A stretch of DNA of 64,000 nucleotides from Berkiella sp963829835 (GCA_963829835.1 CAWHKC010000004.1:2046001-2110000); one strand, 5' to 3'; counted from the first letter of the stretch, positions 36,205-45,710 are shown. Numbers and translations: made by a program. Notes: a model not told the origin generated them from the letters alone.

Positions 36205-36293
36205 AGCACGTGGCTCTTACTCTTTAGGCTCCGTTCTTCTAATTATCATAATGCAATTTTAGTTCCAATGCTTGAGAATTTGGCAGCAGGAAC

Positions 36294-37019
36294 TTAAAGA
36301 GTAAAACTTTCCCCTAGATAGACTTCACGGACATGCTGGTTAGCCAGGATGTCCTGTGGAGGGCCACAGGCAATGACTTTGCCCTCATTTACAATTGTTG
36401 CATGATGACAAATATCTAATGTTTCTCTGACGTTGTGATCAGTGATCAGAATACCAATCCCTTTCTTAGCTAAATGGGATATTTGAAGCTTTATATCATT
36501 CACAGAGATAGGATCGACGCCTGCAAAAGGCTCATCCAGCAATATAAATTTGGGATCACATGCTAAGGCCCTAGCAATCTCAACACGCCGCCGTTCGCCG
36601 CCAGATAAACTTATCCCTAAAGCATTTTGCACCTGTATTAAATGAAATTCATTTAGCAATTCATCGGCTCTTTGTAGACGTTCTGCTTTCGTTAGGTCAG
36701 AACGTGTTTCTAAGATAGCAAGCAAGTTATCTTTGACTGTTAGCTTTCTAAAAACAGAAGCCTCTTGGGGTAAATACCCGATCCCAGCACGTGCTCGACT
36801 GTGCATTGGCATAAAGGTGAGATCTTGATCATTCAGTCTCACTTCACCACTTTCACATTGAATAAGGCCCACTATCATATAGAAGCAGGTTGTCTTACCA
36901 GCACCATTAGGCCCCAATAAACCAACGACTTCGCCACCCTTCACTTGCAATGAAACATCTTTTACGACTTGGCGTTTCTTATAGGATTTTTTTAAATGGC
37001 TAACAGTGAGTATGTTCAT
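36294..37019 (-). CDS. lptB: LPS export ABC transporter ATPase LptB
   Basis: 241 residues, the usual length. Walker A is GLLGPNGAGKTTCFYMIVGL, the signature is ISLSGGERRRVEIARALACD, Walker B is FILLDEPFAGVDPISVNDIK and the H-loop is ILITDHNVRET. It powers extraction of lipopolysaccharide from the inner membrane with LptFG, which are not in this window. Its ATG overlaps the lptA stop by 4 bases. Confidence 0.97.
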   Translation of the reverse strand: MNILTVSHLKKSYKKRQVVKDVSLQVKGGEVVGLLGPNGAGKTTCFYMIVGLIQCESGEVRLNDQDLTFMPMHSRARAGIGYLPQEASVFRKLTVKDNLLAILETRSDLTKAERLQRADELLNEFHLIQVQNALGISLSGGERRRVEIARALACDPKFILLDEPFAGVDPISVNDIKLQISHLAKKGIGILITDHNVRETLDICHHATIVNEGKVIACGPPQDILANQHVREVYLGESFTL

Positions 37020-37540
37020 TTTTTGCTAACACGTGGGTGAATAGTAATGGTTGGTCGCTCTTGGCTTTGGCGAGTGGCCGAAACAACTTGTTTGTCGAGG
37101 TGATAGCTTAACATAGGCCCTTTGAATTTGTCCTGTTGATGATCGAACGTAGCTGAGCCTTCCAAAACAATTAGTTGCTTATCTGGATAATAATAAATGG
37201 TTTTAGCCGTGGCATAAACAGGATCAGGATCGGTATCCATCATTCCTGTAAAGGTAGCAGGTGCACCAGTTGCGACGATGACAGTAAGATTACCTTTAGG
37301 ATCCTTTTTCATTGTTAATTTATCAGCATGTAAGATATGGGGACCTTGTGTCATGATGACATTGCCTATATGAGTAGCTTGCCGATTTAACTGTTCAAAA
37401 GTGGCGGTGTCTGATTGTATTTGAATAGGCCCATTGCTATCAAAACGAGGCGCTAAAGCATTTGCTGTGTTAAAGAAAAGAATGCACACAATGACTAAAG
37501 ATTTTTTTAATAGGGCGCAATTATGCTTTTGGTGTGACAT
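37016..37540 (-). CDS. lptA: Periplasmic LPS transport protein LptA
   Basis: 174 residues. An N-terminal signal peptide (LLKKSLVIVCILFFNTANAL) is followed by the OstA/LptA beta-jellyroll: PIQIQSDTATFEQLNRQATH, GNVIMTQGPHILHADKLTMK and IYYYPDKQLIVLEGSATFDH. LptA forms the periplasmic bridge carrying LPS from LptC to LptD. Its start overlaps the end of lptC by 20 bases, and lptB follows. Confidence 0.95.
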   Translation of the reverse strand: MSHQKHNCALLKKSLVIVCILFFNTANALAPRFDSNGPIQIQSDTATFEQLNRQATHIGNVIMTQGPHILHADKLTMKKDPKGNLTVIVATGAPATFTGMMDTDPDPVYATAKTIYYYPDKQLIVLEGSATFDHQQDKFKGPMLSYHLDKQVVSATRQSQERPTITIHPRVSKK

Positions 37541-38102
37541 AGTGGGATTTCACATTTTTTAACAATTCTATGGTGTGTTCTTTTAAATTCGCATGCATGC
37601 CAACGGCATGGATTTCAACGCCGCTTCCATTCATTACCACCGGATCGTCAGTCGAAGCGACTGATGTTTGAGGATAAAACATCATGTGTTGGGTTTTTAA
37701 ATCCATCGGTGAATGCTTATCAGCATTGATATGAACAATGTTAACGTTTTCTGACAACTGCAACTTGTCTAATTTACCATTAATTTGGGTTTGAAAACTT
37801 TGGCCTTTTAATGCCGAAATATCCCATGTCCCACCATCAGCATGATAAAGCTTTAATGTAGGCGCAAGCAGTTGGCTAATCGTTTGACCTTGATAATGAC
37901 ACCATGATTTCATGGTCACTTCTTGCGTTAAGTGACCTTCTTTATCAAAGCGCATGGCTTTGATGCCACTCATGGATTGCTCAATAATCAGATCGGTTTT
38001 TGGGTCAGCACTTAGCAAAGGTTGTCGTTTAGAAGAAATAAAAATAATGGTTAATGCAAGCAATAAAAATAGTGCTATATAGGAGCGTAGCGATATTTTC
38101 AT
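37521..38102 (-). CDS. lptC: LPS export protein LptC
   Basis: About 193 residues with one N-terminal membrane anchor (YIALFLLLALTIIFISSKRQ) and a periplasmic LptC domain (AMRFDKEGHLTQEV, then WDISALKGQSF and SPMDLKTQHMMFYPQTSVAS). It receives LPS from LptFGB and passes it to LptA. I start at ATG 38102, preceded by AAGG at good spacing. A GTG at 38117 overlapping the kdsD stop would add five residues. In most relatives kdsC lies between kdsD and lptC; here it is absent. Confidence 0.93.
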   Translation of the reverse strand: MKISLRSYIALFLLLALTIIFISSKRQPLLSADPKTDLIIEQSMSGIKAMRFDKEGHLTQEVTMKSWCHYQGQTISQLLAPTLKLYHADGGTWDISALKGQSFQTQINGKLDKLQLSENVNIVHINADKHSPMDLKTQHMMFYPQTSVASTDDPVVMNGSGVEIHAVGMHANLKEHTIELLKNVKSHYVTPKA

Positions 38103-38116
38103 TAAAAAACCTTGCA

Positions 38117-39115
38117 CTAGAGAACTCCATGGCGAAGTAAATCATGCATGTTTAACGCACCGAGCAATTTTCTATGCTTATCTACAACGAAAAGCCCATT
38201 TATTTTATTGGTTTCCATGATACGTAAAGCTTCAGCAGCAAGAATGCCTTTTTCTATAACACGACCGCCTTTGGTCATCACCTGGGTGATGAGAGAGGAT
38301 CGAATATCAATATTGCTTTCAAAAGCTCTTCTTAAATCACCATCAGTAAATATACCAACAAGCGCATGATTATCGTCTAAAACAGCCGTCATTCCTAAAC
38401 GACAACGGGTCATTTCCATTAAGGCTTCTTTGAGGGATGCTGTGTGCATCACAAAAGGAATATCTTCACCTGTGTGCATAATATCGTCAATTTTTAGTAA
38501 GAGGCGCCGTCCTAACATGCCACCAGGATGTGAGAGCGCATAATCATCTGAGCTAAAGCCCCTGGCATCTAATAAAGCAATTGCTAGGGCATCACCCATC
38601 ACTAGCGTTGCGGTGGTACTGGAAGTGGGAGCAAGGCCCAGAGCGCAGGCTTCCTTTTCTACACTGACATCTAAATTAGCAGAAGCGCATTTTGCTAAAG
38701 TTGAGCGGGGATTTCCTGTTAGCGTGATAAGAGGAACACCCAAGCGTTTAATGAGTGGTAATATAGTTAGAATTTCATCTGTTTCACCTGAATTGGAAAT
38801 AGCAATGACTGTATCAATTTCAGTAATCATGCCCATATCGCCGTGACTGGCTTCCCCAGGATGAACAAAAATGGCCGGGCTGCCTGTGCTTGCTAGAGTG
38901 GCTGCAATTTTACGCCCGATATGTCCTGATTTGCCCATGCCAATCACAACAATACGACCCTTGCTTTGCACACAATTTAATAGTAAGCCACATGCGCAAC
39001 TAAATTCTTTATCAATGCGCTTAGAAAGGGCATGGATGGCTTGCATCTCAATCTCAATTACTTTCTTGCCTTGGGCAATAAATTTTTCTTGTAAGGCGAG
39101 TGCTTCAATCGTCAT
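38117..39115 (-). CDS. kdsD: Arabinose-5-phosphate isomerase KdsD
   Basis: 332 residues. An N-terminal SIS domain contains GRIVVIGMGKSGHIGRKIAA and HPGEASHGDMGMI, with LAPTSSTTATLVMGDALAIA. Two C-terminal CBS domains follow at about 205-332. It converts ribulose-5-phosphate to arabinose-5-phosphate, the first step of KDO synthesis for LPS. It leads the kdsD-lptC-lptA-lptB-rpoN run on the minus strand and is divergent from mlaF. Confidence 0.96.
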   Translation of the reverse strand: MTIEALALQEKFIAQGKKVIEIEMQAIHALSKRIDKEFSCACGLLLNCVQSKGRIVVIGMGKSGHIGRKIAATLASTGSPAIFVHPGEASHGDMGMITEIDTVIAISNSGETDEILTILPLIKRLGVPLITLTGNPRSTLAKCASANLDVSVEKEACALGLAPTSSTTATLVMGDALAIALLDARGFSSDDYALSHPGGMLGRRLLLKIDDIMHTGEDIPFVMHTASLKEALMEMTRCRLGMTAVLDDNHALVGIFTDGDLRRAFESNIDIRSSLITQVMTKGGRVIEKGILAAEALRIMETNKINGLFVVDKHRKLLGALNMHDLLRHGVL

Positions 39116-39303
39116 GACGCTTCTTATTTTTTGGTTTTCTTAGTTTTCTTACACATATTGTGTTCGCTAATTGGAAATATAGCATTTGTTGACCAAAAAT
39201 GAACCTATTAAGAATAGGAATGATTAGATTAAGAGGTTATGTGTTAAAATAACAATCCAAAGTTATGTTTAAAATTGAAACCAGGTAAACTCGACGAAAT
39301 ATC

Positions 39304-40125
39304 ATGACGTTACTAACTCAGAAAAATAGCGTTGAAATTCGGGGCTTAACTTTTGGTTGGGGCTCAAATAGCCATCGGCGTCTTATCTTCGATAATGTGG
39401 ATATCGATGTCCCAATGGGAAAGGTAACTGCCATCATGGGGCCGAGTGGTAGTGGTAAGACCACTCTGTTACGTTTAATTGGCGGTCAGTTGGCGCCTGA
39501 TCAAGGTAAAATTTTTGTAAATGGATTAAATATTCCTGATTTGAATCGGAGCGAGCTTTATAAAGTTCGACGACAAATGGGCATGCTGTTTCAAAGTGGT
39601 GCCTTATTTTCAGATCTATCGGTTTTTGAAAATGTTGCTTTTCCGCTTAGAGAGCATACGAAGTTATCTGAGCCTCTTATTCATGATATTGTCCTGATGA
39701 AACTGCAAGCCGTAGGATTACGTGGGGCTCGAGACTTAATGCCAAGCGAGCTCTCTGGTGGTATGCAACGCCGGGCTGCCTTGGCTCGCACGATTGCACT
39801 AGATCCTACCTTGATCATGTATGATGAGCCATTCGCTGGGCAAGATCCTATTTCTATGGGCGTGTTGGTCAAATTGATCAAATTGCTCAATGATGCGTTG
39901 GGTTTGACCAGTATTGTTGTATCTCATGATGTAGTGGAAACGGCCAGTATTGCCGACATTATTTATGTTATTGCGCAAGGCAAAGTGGTAGGTAAGGGGA
40001 CTCCTGAGCAACTCATGGAGCATCCTTCAAATTGGGTGCGACAATTTATGCAAGGTTTACCTGATGGACCGGTGCCATTCGATTATCCAGCAAAACCTTA
40101 TGTTAATGATCTCATCGGAGGATAG
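39304..40125 (+). CDS. mlaF: Phospholipid transport ATPase MlaF
   Basis: 273 residues of the ABC ATPase family. Walker A is ITAIMGPSGSGKTTLLRLIG in near form near residue 50, the signature is SELSGGMQRRAALARTIALD, and Walker B is LIMYDEPFAGQDPISMGVLV. The gene heads the mlaFEDCB operon, whose products maintain outer-membrane lipid asymmetry by moving phospholipids through the MlaFEDB complex. mlaE follows after 3 bases. Confidence 0.96.
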   Translation: MTLLTQKNSVEIRGLTFGWGSNSHRRLIFDNVDIDVPMGKVTAIMGPSGSGKTTLLRLIGGQLAPDQGKIFVNGLNIPDLNRSELYKVRRQMGMLFQSGALFSDLSVFENVAFPLREHTKLSEPLIHDIVLMKLQAVGLRGARDLMPSELSGGMQRRAALARTIALDPTLIMYDEPFAGQDPISMGVLVKLIKLLNDALGLTSIVVSHDVVETASIADIIYVIAQGKVVGKGTPEQLMEHPSNWVRQFMQGLPDGPVPFDYPAKPYVNDLIGG

Positions 40126-40128
40126 AGT

Positions 40129-40911
40129 TTGATCCAACGAGTGCAAGCCCTGGGTAAAGGGATTTTAGATTTTTTAGAGACGTCCGGAAAAACGCTTTTT
40201 TTTCTGTTCCAAGCGTTAGTTGGTCGCCCTACGACTAAAGGATTTTCGTTAATCATTCCCCAACTTTTCAGTGTGGGTGTGATGTCGTTGATTATTATGG
40301 TCGTATCTGGCCTTTTTATTGGAATGGTTTTAGGTTTTCAAGGCTATACTATTTTAGTTAAGTTTGGTGCTGAACAAGCATTAGGTCAATTGATTGCATT
40401 GAGTCTAGTGAGAGAACTTGGGCCTGTTGTTGGTGCTTTATTATTTGCAGGAAGAGCAGGATCAGCGTTAACGGCGGAAATTGGATTAATGAAAGCGACC
40501 GAACAACTCTCTAGCATGGAAATGTTGGGAGTTGATCCATTGCGTCGTATCATAGCTCCTCGATTTTGGGCAGGACAAATTTCTTTGCCTATACTTGCGC
40601 TAATATTCAGCTGTGTTGCTATCTATGGTGGCCATATGGTTGGAGTACAGTGGTTAGGGGTTGATAATGGCGCTTTTTGGGCTAATATGCAGACTTCTGT
40701 TGATTTTCATGAAGATGTGGTCAATGGCATTATTAAGAGTATCGTTTTTGGTACAGTTGTAACTTGGATTGCAGTGTATCAAGGATATGTTTGTCCACCG
40801 ACTTCCGAAGGGATAAGCCGAGCAACAACTCGTACGGTGGTGTTTTCTTCTTTAGCTATTTTGGGTCTTGATTTCTTGCTAACAGCAATGATGTTTGGAG
40901 GAGTGCACTGA
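40129..40911 (+). CDS. mlaE: Phospholipid transport permease MlaE
   Basis: A 260-residue permease of the MlaE/YrbE family with about five membrane segments. It contains LVRELGPVVGALLFAGRAGS and ALTAEIGLMKATEQLSSMEM, the conserved EQ-loop region. Translation starts at TTG 40129, with GGAGG in the end of mlaF serving as ribosome binding site. It forms the transmembrane dimer of the MlaFEDB importer/exporter. Its stop overlaps the mlaD ATG by one base. Confidence 0.95.
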   Translation: MIQRVQALGKGILDFLETSGKTLFFLFQALVGRPTTKGFSLIIPQLFSVGVMSLIIMVVSGLFIGMVLGFQGYTILVKFGAEQALGQLIALSLVRELGPVVGALLFAGRAGSALTAEIGLMKATEQLSSMEMLGVDPLRRIIAPRFWAGQISLPILALIFSCVAIYGGHMVGVQWLGVDNGAFWANMQTSVDFHEDVVNGIIKSIVFGTVVTWIAVYQGYVCPPTSEGISRATTRTVVFSSLAILGLDFLLTAMMFGGVH

Positions 40912-41381
40912 TGCAAAAACGGACGATCGAAATCGCCGTTGGACTATTCTTTCTCTTGGGAATTGCCGCATTTATGATGATGGCAATCAAGGTTAGTGGT
41001 CTTAGTGAAATATATGTTACCGATGGTTATACTCTGACCGCAGAATTTGAGAATGTGGGGGGATTAAAGCCAAGGGCTCGTGTCAGCATTGCTGGGGTGG
41101 CTGTTGGTCGAGTTGTTTCAATAGAATTTAATGACAAAAAATACTTAGCAGAAGTTAAAATGATAATTGATGAGTCAGTTAATAACCTACCTGATGATAC
41201 AACAGCAAGCATTTTAACCTCGGGACTATTGGGTGATAATTATATTGGTTTGAATCCTGGATTCAGTAACCAATTCCTCAAAGCAAACGGCCAGATTCCA
41301 TTAGAAAATACAAACAAGGCCGTGGTTTTAGAAGAATTAGTGTCTAAATTTTTCTCAAGCCAAGCGAGCGGTTTAAAATAA
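40911..41381 (+). CDS. mlaD: MCE-domain lipid-binding protein MlaD
   Basis: 156 residues with an N-terminal membrane anchor (IAVGLFFLLGIAAFMMMAIK) and a single MCE domain at about 37-115: LTAEFENVGGLKPRARVSIA, GVAVGRVVSIEF and TASILTSGLLGDNYIGLNPG. MlaD hexamers sit on MlaE and form the periplasmic lipid channel. Length and operon position match other MlaD proteins. Confidence 0.95.
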   Translation: MQKRTIEIAVGLFFLLGIAAFMMMAIKVSGLSEIYVTDGYTLTAEFENVGGLKPRARVSIAGVAVGRVVSIEFNDKKYLAEVKMIIDESVNNLPDDTTASILTSGLLGDNYIGLNPGFSNQFLKANGQIPLENTNKAVVLEELVSKFFSSQASGLK

Positions 41382-41405
41382 TACTGCTGCATTAAGGATT
41401 ATAGT

Positions 41406-42023
41406 ATGCGTTCACTTTTTTCATCGGTTATATTTTCGTTGATGACTTTATTGTTTAGTGCGCAAGTGTTGGCTTCAGAGGCGCCAGACGCCATGCTGCA
41501 ACGCATTACGAATGAGATGATTTCTGCACTTCGTAGTGATGATAAAGAGCTTAAACAAAATCCCTCTAAGATTTATCCCATTATTGATAAAATTTTAGTT
41601 CCTCATATTGATTGGACAGCCATGTCGCGCTGGGTCGTTGGAAGAAATGCCTGGGATAATGCATCAGAAGCCCAACGTAATCGTTTTAGTAAAGAATTTA
41701 GAGACTTATTAATTCGTACTTATGCCAGCACGCTCAGAGCTTACAATAACCAAACCATTGAATATTTACCTATCCGTGGCGGCGTAGATGGAAAAAACCG
41801 CATCCAAGTGGCAAGTCTTATTCGTGAATCTGGTAGAGAGCCGATTAAAGTGACTTATCGGATGACAAATCAAGGTGAAAAGTGGCAAGTCTATGATATC
41901 AGTATTGAAGGGGTGAGCTTACTCAAAGGATTTCAATCCCAGTTTGCTCAAGAAATCCAACAAAAAGGCATTGATGCTTTGAGTGACCGTTTACACCAAC
42001 ATAATGAAAAGCCTCTGCGATGA
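41406..42023 (+). CDS. mlaC: Periplasmic phospholipid-binding protein MlaC
   Basis: 205 residues with a signal peptide (SLFSSVIFSLMTLLFSAQVL, cleavage near LAS/EAP). The Tol-Tol-Ttg2 fold is shown by KIYPIIDKILVPHIDWTAMS, WVVGRNAW and EFRDLLIRTYASTLRAYNNQ. It shuttles phospholipids between the outer-membrane MlaA-porin complex and MlaD. The stop overlaps the mlaB start by 4 bases. Confidence 0.95.
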   Translation: MRSLFSSVIFSLMTLLFSAQVLASEAPDAMLQRITNEMISALRSDDKELKQNPSKIYPIIDKILVPHIDWTAMSRWVVGRNAWDNASEAQRNRFSKEFRDLLIRTYASTLRAYNNQTIEYLPIRGGVDGKNRIQVASLIRESGREPIKVTYRMTNQGEKWQVYDISIEGVSLLKGFQSQFAQEIQQKGIDALSDRLHQHNEKPLR

Positions 42024-42322
42024 GTACCATTAACATCAGCGTAAAAAATAATGAGCTGTTTATTGCTGGAGATTTAACCCAGGATACGGTGATGTCTGCA
42101 TTAGAACAAAGTAGAAAATTGTTAGCCAGTGATAGTCATTATCAAGTCAACTTGAGCGCTGTTGGACGCTGTGATAGTGCAAGCTTAGCCTTTTTAACGG
42201 CACTCTTGCGCGAGGGGAAAAGCAAACGAACGCAATTACAATTTAACCATTTGCCAATGCAAATGCTTCAGATAAGTAAGGTCAGCGGTTTAAATGACAT
42301 ATTGCCAATAGCAGAAAGTTAA
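42020..42322 (+). CDS. mlaB: STAS-domain protein MlaB
   Basis: A 100-residue single STAS domain: INISVKNNELFIAGDLTQDT, YQVNLSAVGRCDSASLAFLT and LNDILPIAES. MlaB binds MlaF in the cytoplasm and is needed for assembly and activity of the complex. It is the last mla gene and is followed after 3 bases by a membrane protein not usually found here. Confidence 0.92.
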   Translation: MSTINISVKNNELFIAGDLTQDTVMSALEQSRKLLASDSHYQVNLSAVGRCDSASLAFLTALLREGKSKRTQLQFNHLPMQMLQISKVSGLNDILPIAES

Positions 42323-42325
42323 CCT

Positions 42326-44197
42326 ATGTATCTTATCTATTGTTTGTTGATATGGGTTTTTGTTTATGGTCTACCTGCGCTTGCCATCTATCCACAATTA
42401 ATTAGTAGTCCTCGAACCGCCTTTGCTATCCCTATTCTGAGTGTCTTTGTTATTTATGCACTCTCAAGTTTTTGTATCTTTTTTGGCTTCTTAACCACAC
42501 CCATTGCTAGTGGCATCGCTTTAACGTTGGCAGGCGTTGCTATTTGGCGCGTTAAAAAAACCATTGAAAACTCGCCATTTACTTGGTCAAGCCAAGATGC
42601 CTTTATTTATATTTTTCATGGCATTTTATTATTTCCCTATTTTATCAAATTAGGTACCCATGCTTTTGAAAGAGGCGATGAAATCTATAGCTGGAATTTT
42701 TGGGCGATTCAGCATTATTTTCTAGAGCCTATCGATTTTTCACATACCGGTGCGCCTTATCCACAACTATTTCCAAAAATTCTTGCTTTTTGTTATCACA
42801 TCGTTGGCGATTTAGAGCTGCAGCTTCCCGTGAGAGCAACTCTCATCATCTTTCCATGGGCCATGTTAACGGCCATTGCGATGGCATACCGACAACGTAT
42901 GGCAGCGCATTTAGGTACTTATTTGGTGTTGTTGCTTTATGTGCTTTCATTTGTGGGACTGGAACAATTTTTTGATGATGGTTATGCCGATCCGGTGATG
43001 AGTAGCTGCTTACTGGTTTCAGTGGCTTTGTTCTGGCAGAGTCAACAAAAGCCAGCTTTTCATATTAGTCCTTTAATGTTGGTTTTTTGGTCTGTGCTTT
43101 GCGGTATAACAGCAGCCCATGCTAAACAGCCTGGCTTGCTATGGGTCTTATTCTCCTTGCCTGCGCTCTTGTTGTTTTCTATCAAAACTCACCAGAAGTT
43201 ACCTTATCGCTTACTTAGCGTGTTGCTAATTGTCGGTGGTCTTGCATGGGTATTAGGAGAAGGGCGAGAATTTCACCATAATCGAGGGGTACTAGGGTTA
43301 TCTCTGGGTGATAGAGATTATTTATCTCAATTATGGTTTTCAATTAATAAATATTTTATCCGCCAGCCTTTCCTATTTGTATTATTTTTAATTGCTTGGA
43401 TAAGTTGTCGCACCGATAAAACTTTACGCAATATGGTGGTCGTATTTATGATCCCCAGTATGTTGTGTTGGTTCTTATTTGGTGCTTACCACTTAAGATT
43501 GGGACAACATCTTATCGCTTTTGCTTTCTTTGTCATTGCTGCCAGTGGCTATGCCCTTCCCGCTAAAATAACGAATTGGGAAGGTTGGCAACGTTTTTGG
43601 AATTGGTTAGCGTTGCGCCAAAAACAATGTTTTATTGGCATCGTCACGGTCAGCGTGGTGATGGGCGGCCTTTTATTTGTACAAGGCGCAATGGTTGAAA
43701 AGGGCAGTGTTAGTTTATATTCAGGTGGTAGACTGAGTTTGCAGCGTTATTTCGGAAAAGATGCCGATTTTATTTATACCACGATTTATTCTAATCCCCA
43801 GGCATTGCTTTGGGTACCTACGCGTTATATCTATGGTTTGTTCTATAAACATACCCAACTTACCACTCCCGATTATCCGCTTAAGAAAGAAGAATATGAT
43901 AAAGCCTCTTTGATTAAAGAGTTTCAACGAAAATGTCCTGATTATGCATTTACCGTAAGCCAAGCGGTTATTGATGGGCCAGCATCGCAACTTTTATCAG
44001 AAGTTATAAACGAATGCCCAAATGCATTCGATAAAATTGCCTCATCTCCAAACAGGTTTAGTTTTGTGACTTATAAAATAAATAAGACGCTTTTGTTGGA
44101 AGATCCCTGTTTACTGAACTTGGTTAAGGGAAATGAGCCAGAGAAAAAAGATGATATACTGGCAACAGATAATTTGAATGAAAGCGAGCCAAGCTAG
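42326..44197 (+). CDS. Polytopic membrane protein, possible GT-C-type glycosyltransferase
   Basis: 623 residues with roughly 10-12 hydrophobic segments through residue 470, then a soluble C-terminal part of about 150 residues. The first loop after the early helices carries an acidic motif, KLGTHAFERGDEIYSWNFWA (GDE near residue 118), reminiscent of the acidic catalytic loop of GT-C transferases such as ArnT/PMT. I do not recognise a specific family. It is inserted between mlaB and ibaG with tight spacing, so it is likely co-transcribed with the mla operon. A role in envelope glycan or lipid modification is inference. Confidence 0.7.
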   Translation: MYLIYCLLIWVFVYGLPALAIYPQLISSPRTAFAIPILSVFVIYALSSFCIFFGFLTTPIASGIALTLAGVAIWRVKKTIENSPFTWSSQDAFIYIFHGILLFPYFIKLGTHAFERGDEIYSWNFWAIQHYFLEPIDFSHTGAPYPQLFPKILAFCYHIVGDLELQLPVRATLIIFPWAMLTAIAMAYRQRMAAHLGTYLVLLLYVLSFVGLEQFFDDGYADPVMSSCLLVSVALFWQSQQKPAFHISPLMLVFWSVLCGITAAHAKQPGLLWVLFSLPALLLFSIKTHQKLPYRLLSVLLIVGGLAWVLGEGREFHHNRGVLGLSLGDRDYLSQLWFSINKYFIRQPFLFVLFLIAWISCRTDKTLRNMVVVFMIPSMLCWFLFGAYHLRLGQHLIAFAFFVIAASGYALPAKITNWEGWQRFWNWLALRQKQCFIGIVTVSVVMGGLLFVQGAMVEKGSVSLYSGGRLSLQRYFGKDADFIYTTIYSNPQALLWVPTRYIYGLFYKHTQLTTPDYPLKKEEYDKASLIKEFQRKCPDYAFTVSQAVIDGPASQLLSEVINECPNAFDKIASSPNRFSFVTYKINKTLLLEDPCLLNLVKGNEPEKKDDILATDNLNESEPS

Positions 44198-44201
44198 GTT
44201 T

Positions 44202-44426
44202 ATGCAGCCAGATGAAATCAAAAAAATGATAGAAAGTAACATACCAGACTCACAAGTGAGTGTTACCGGTGATGGTAGGCACTTTGAGGCAATGGTGATT
44301 GCGTCAATTTTTGAAGGAATGGGTTTGCTTGCTAGGCAACGACTTGTTTATAGCGCTTTAGGTAATAACATTCACAATGGCAATATTCATGCTTTATCCA
44401 TTAAAGCAAAAACACCCAGTGAATAA
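44202..44426 (+). CDS. ibaG: BolA-family protein IbaG
   Basis: A 74-residue protein with the BolA fold: MQPDEIKKMIESNIPDSQVS, VTGDGRHFEAMVIASIFEGM and NIHALSIKAKTP. BolA proteins bind 2Fe-2S clusters with monothiol glutaredoxins. The position between the mla genes and murA identifies it as IbaG/YrbA. I start at ATG 44202; the ATG at 44178 would add eight residues and overlap the preceding gene. Confidence 0.92.
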   Translation: MQPDEIKKMIESNIPDSQVSVTGDGRHFEAMVIASIFEGMGLLARQRLVYSALGNNIHNGNIHALSIKAKTPSE

Positions 44427-44447
44427 ATGTGAGAAATAATAATATCC

Positions 44448-45710
44448 ATGGATAAGCACTTAATAACGGGGGGAGCTCCCCTACAAGGCGAAGTAAGAAT
44501 TTCAGGCGCTAAAAATAGTGTCCTTCCCATTTTAGCGGGATGCTTACTGACCGATCATCCGGTGACCATTAAAAATGTACCGCATTTAAATGATGTTACC
44601 ACCACAATGAAATTGCTTGGCCAGATGGGAGCCAATTTAACCATTTCGGAAGGTCTCACCATCGAGGTGGAAGCAGGGCAAGTTAATCAGCCTTATGCGC
44701 CATATGAACTAGTACGCACCATGCGTGCTTCCATATTAGTATTGGGTCCATTGCTTGCAAAACATGGTCGAGCATCAGTTTCTTTACCTGGCGGCTGTGC
44801 GATTGGACCACGCCCAGTAGACTTTCACGTCGAAGGGTTGCGGCAAATGGGAGCCGATATAACCGTCGAAGCAGGTTATATTCAAGCGCAAGCCCCTGGT
44901 GGTTTAAAAGGCGCACATCTGAACTTTAACATTGTTTCTGTTACCGGTACTGAAAATTTGATGATGGCAGCTGTTCTTGCTAAGGGAACAACTGTTATCG
45001 AAAATGCAGCACGTGAACCTGAAGTGCAGGACTTGGCAAATTTTCTGAATTGCTTAGGTGCTAAAATATCGGGCCATGGCACTTCTACGATTGTGATTGA
45101 AGGCGTGAGCAGTTTAACCGGCGGTACTTATACCGTACTTCCTGATCGTGTAGAAACCGGAACCTATCTTGTGGCTGCCGCTATGACCGGTGGTCGTATC
45201 ATCACCAAATCCACGCGCGGTAATTTATTAGAAGCTGTTTTACATAAATTAGTCGAAGCTGGAGCAGACATTGCCACTGGTGAAGATTGGATTAGCCTTG
45301 ATATGCATGGCAATCGTCCCAGAGCAGTGGACATTTGCACGGCGCCATTTCCCGGATTTCCAACTGACATGCAAGCGCAATTTATGGCATTGAATACGGT
45401 TGCCATCGGTACAGGGACTTTGACAGAAACCGTTTTTGAAAATCGTTTTATGCACGCACATGAATTAAGACGAATGGGTGCTAATATTCAATTAAATGGC
45501 AACACAGCCATTATTGAAGGGATCCCATACTTAACCGGTGCGCCGGTGATGGCAACCGATCTGCGTGCCTCAGCGAGTTTAGTCCTTGCCGGTCTTGTGG
45601 CCAAAGGCACAACCACCGTCGATAGAATTTATCATATCGACCGAGGTTATGAATGTATCGAAGAAAAATTATCGCAATTGGGAGCGACAATTAAGCGTGT
45701 CGCGGCTTGA
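44448..45710 (+). CDS. murA: UDP-N-acetylglucosamine 1-carboxyvinyltransferase MurA
   Basis: 420 residues, the standard length. The N-terminus LITGGAPLQGEVRISGAKNS and the active-site loop LPGGCAIGPRPVDFHVEGL, with the fosfomycin-target cysteine near residue 115, are clear. MurA transfers enolpyruvate from PEP to UDP-GlcNAc, the first committed step of peptidoglycan synthesis, in the cytoplasm. The retained cysteine predicts fosfomycin can bind. It follows ibaG as in E. coli, and the next gene starts within its last codons. Confidence 0.98.
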   Translation: MDKHLITGGAPLQGEVRISGAKNSVLPILAGCLLTDHPVTIKNVPHLNDVTTTMKLLGQMGANLTISEGLTIEVEAGQVNQPYAPYELVRTMRASILVLGPLLAKHGRASVSLPGGCAIGPRPVDFHVEGLRQMGADITVEAGYIQAQAPGGLKGAHLNFNIVSVTGTENLMMAAVLAKGTTVIENAAREPEVQDLANFLNCLGAKISGHGTSTIVIEGVSSLTGGTYTVLPDRVETGTYLVAAAMTGGRIITKSTRGNLLEAVLHKLVEAGADIATGEDWISLDMHGNRPRAVDICTAPFPGFPTDMQAQFMALNTVAIGTGTLTETVFENRFMHAHELRRMGANIQLNGNTAIIEGIPYLTGAPVMATDLRASASLVLAGLVAKGTTTVDRIYHIDRGYECIEEKLSQLGATIKRVAA

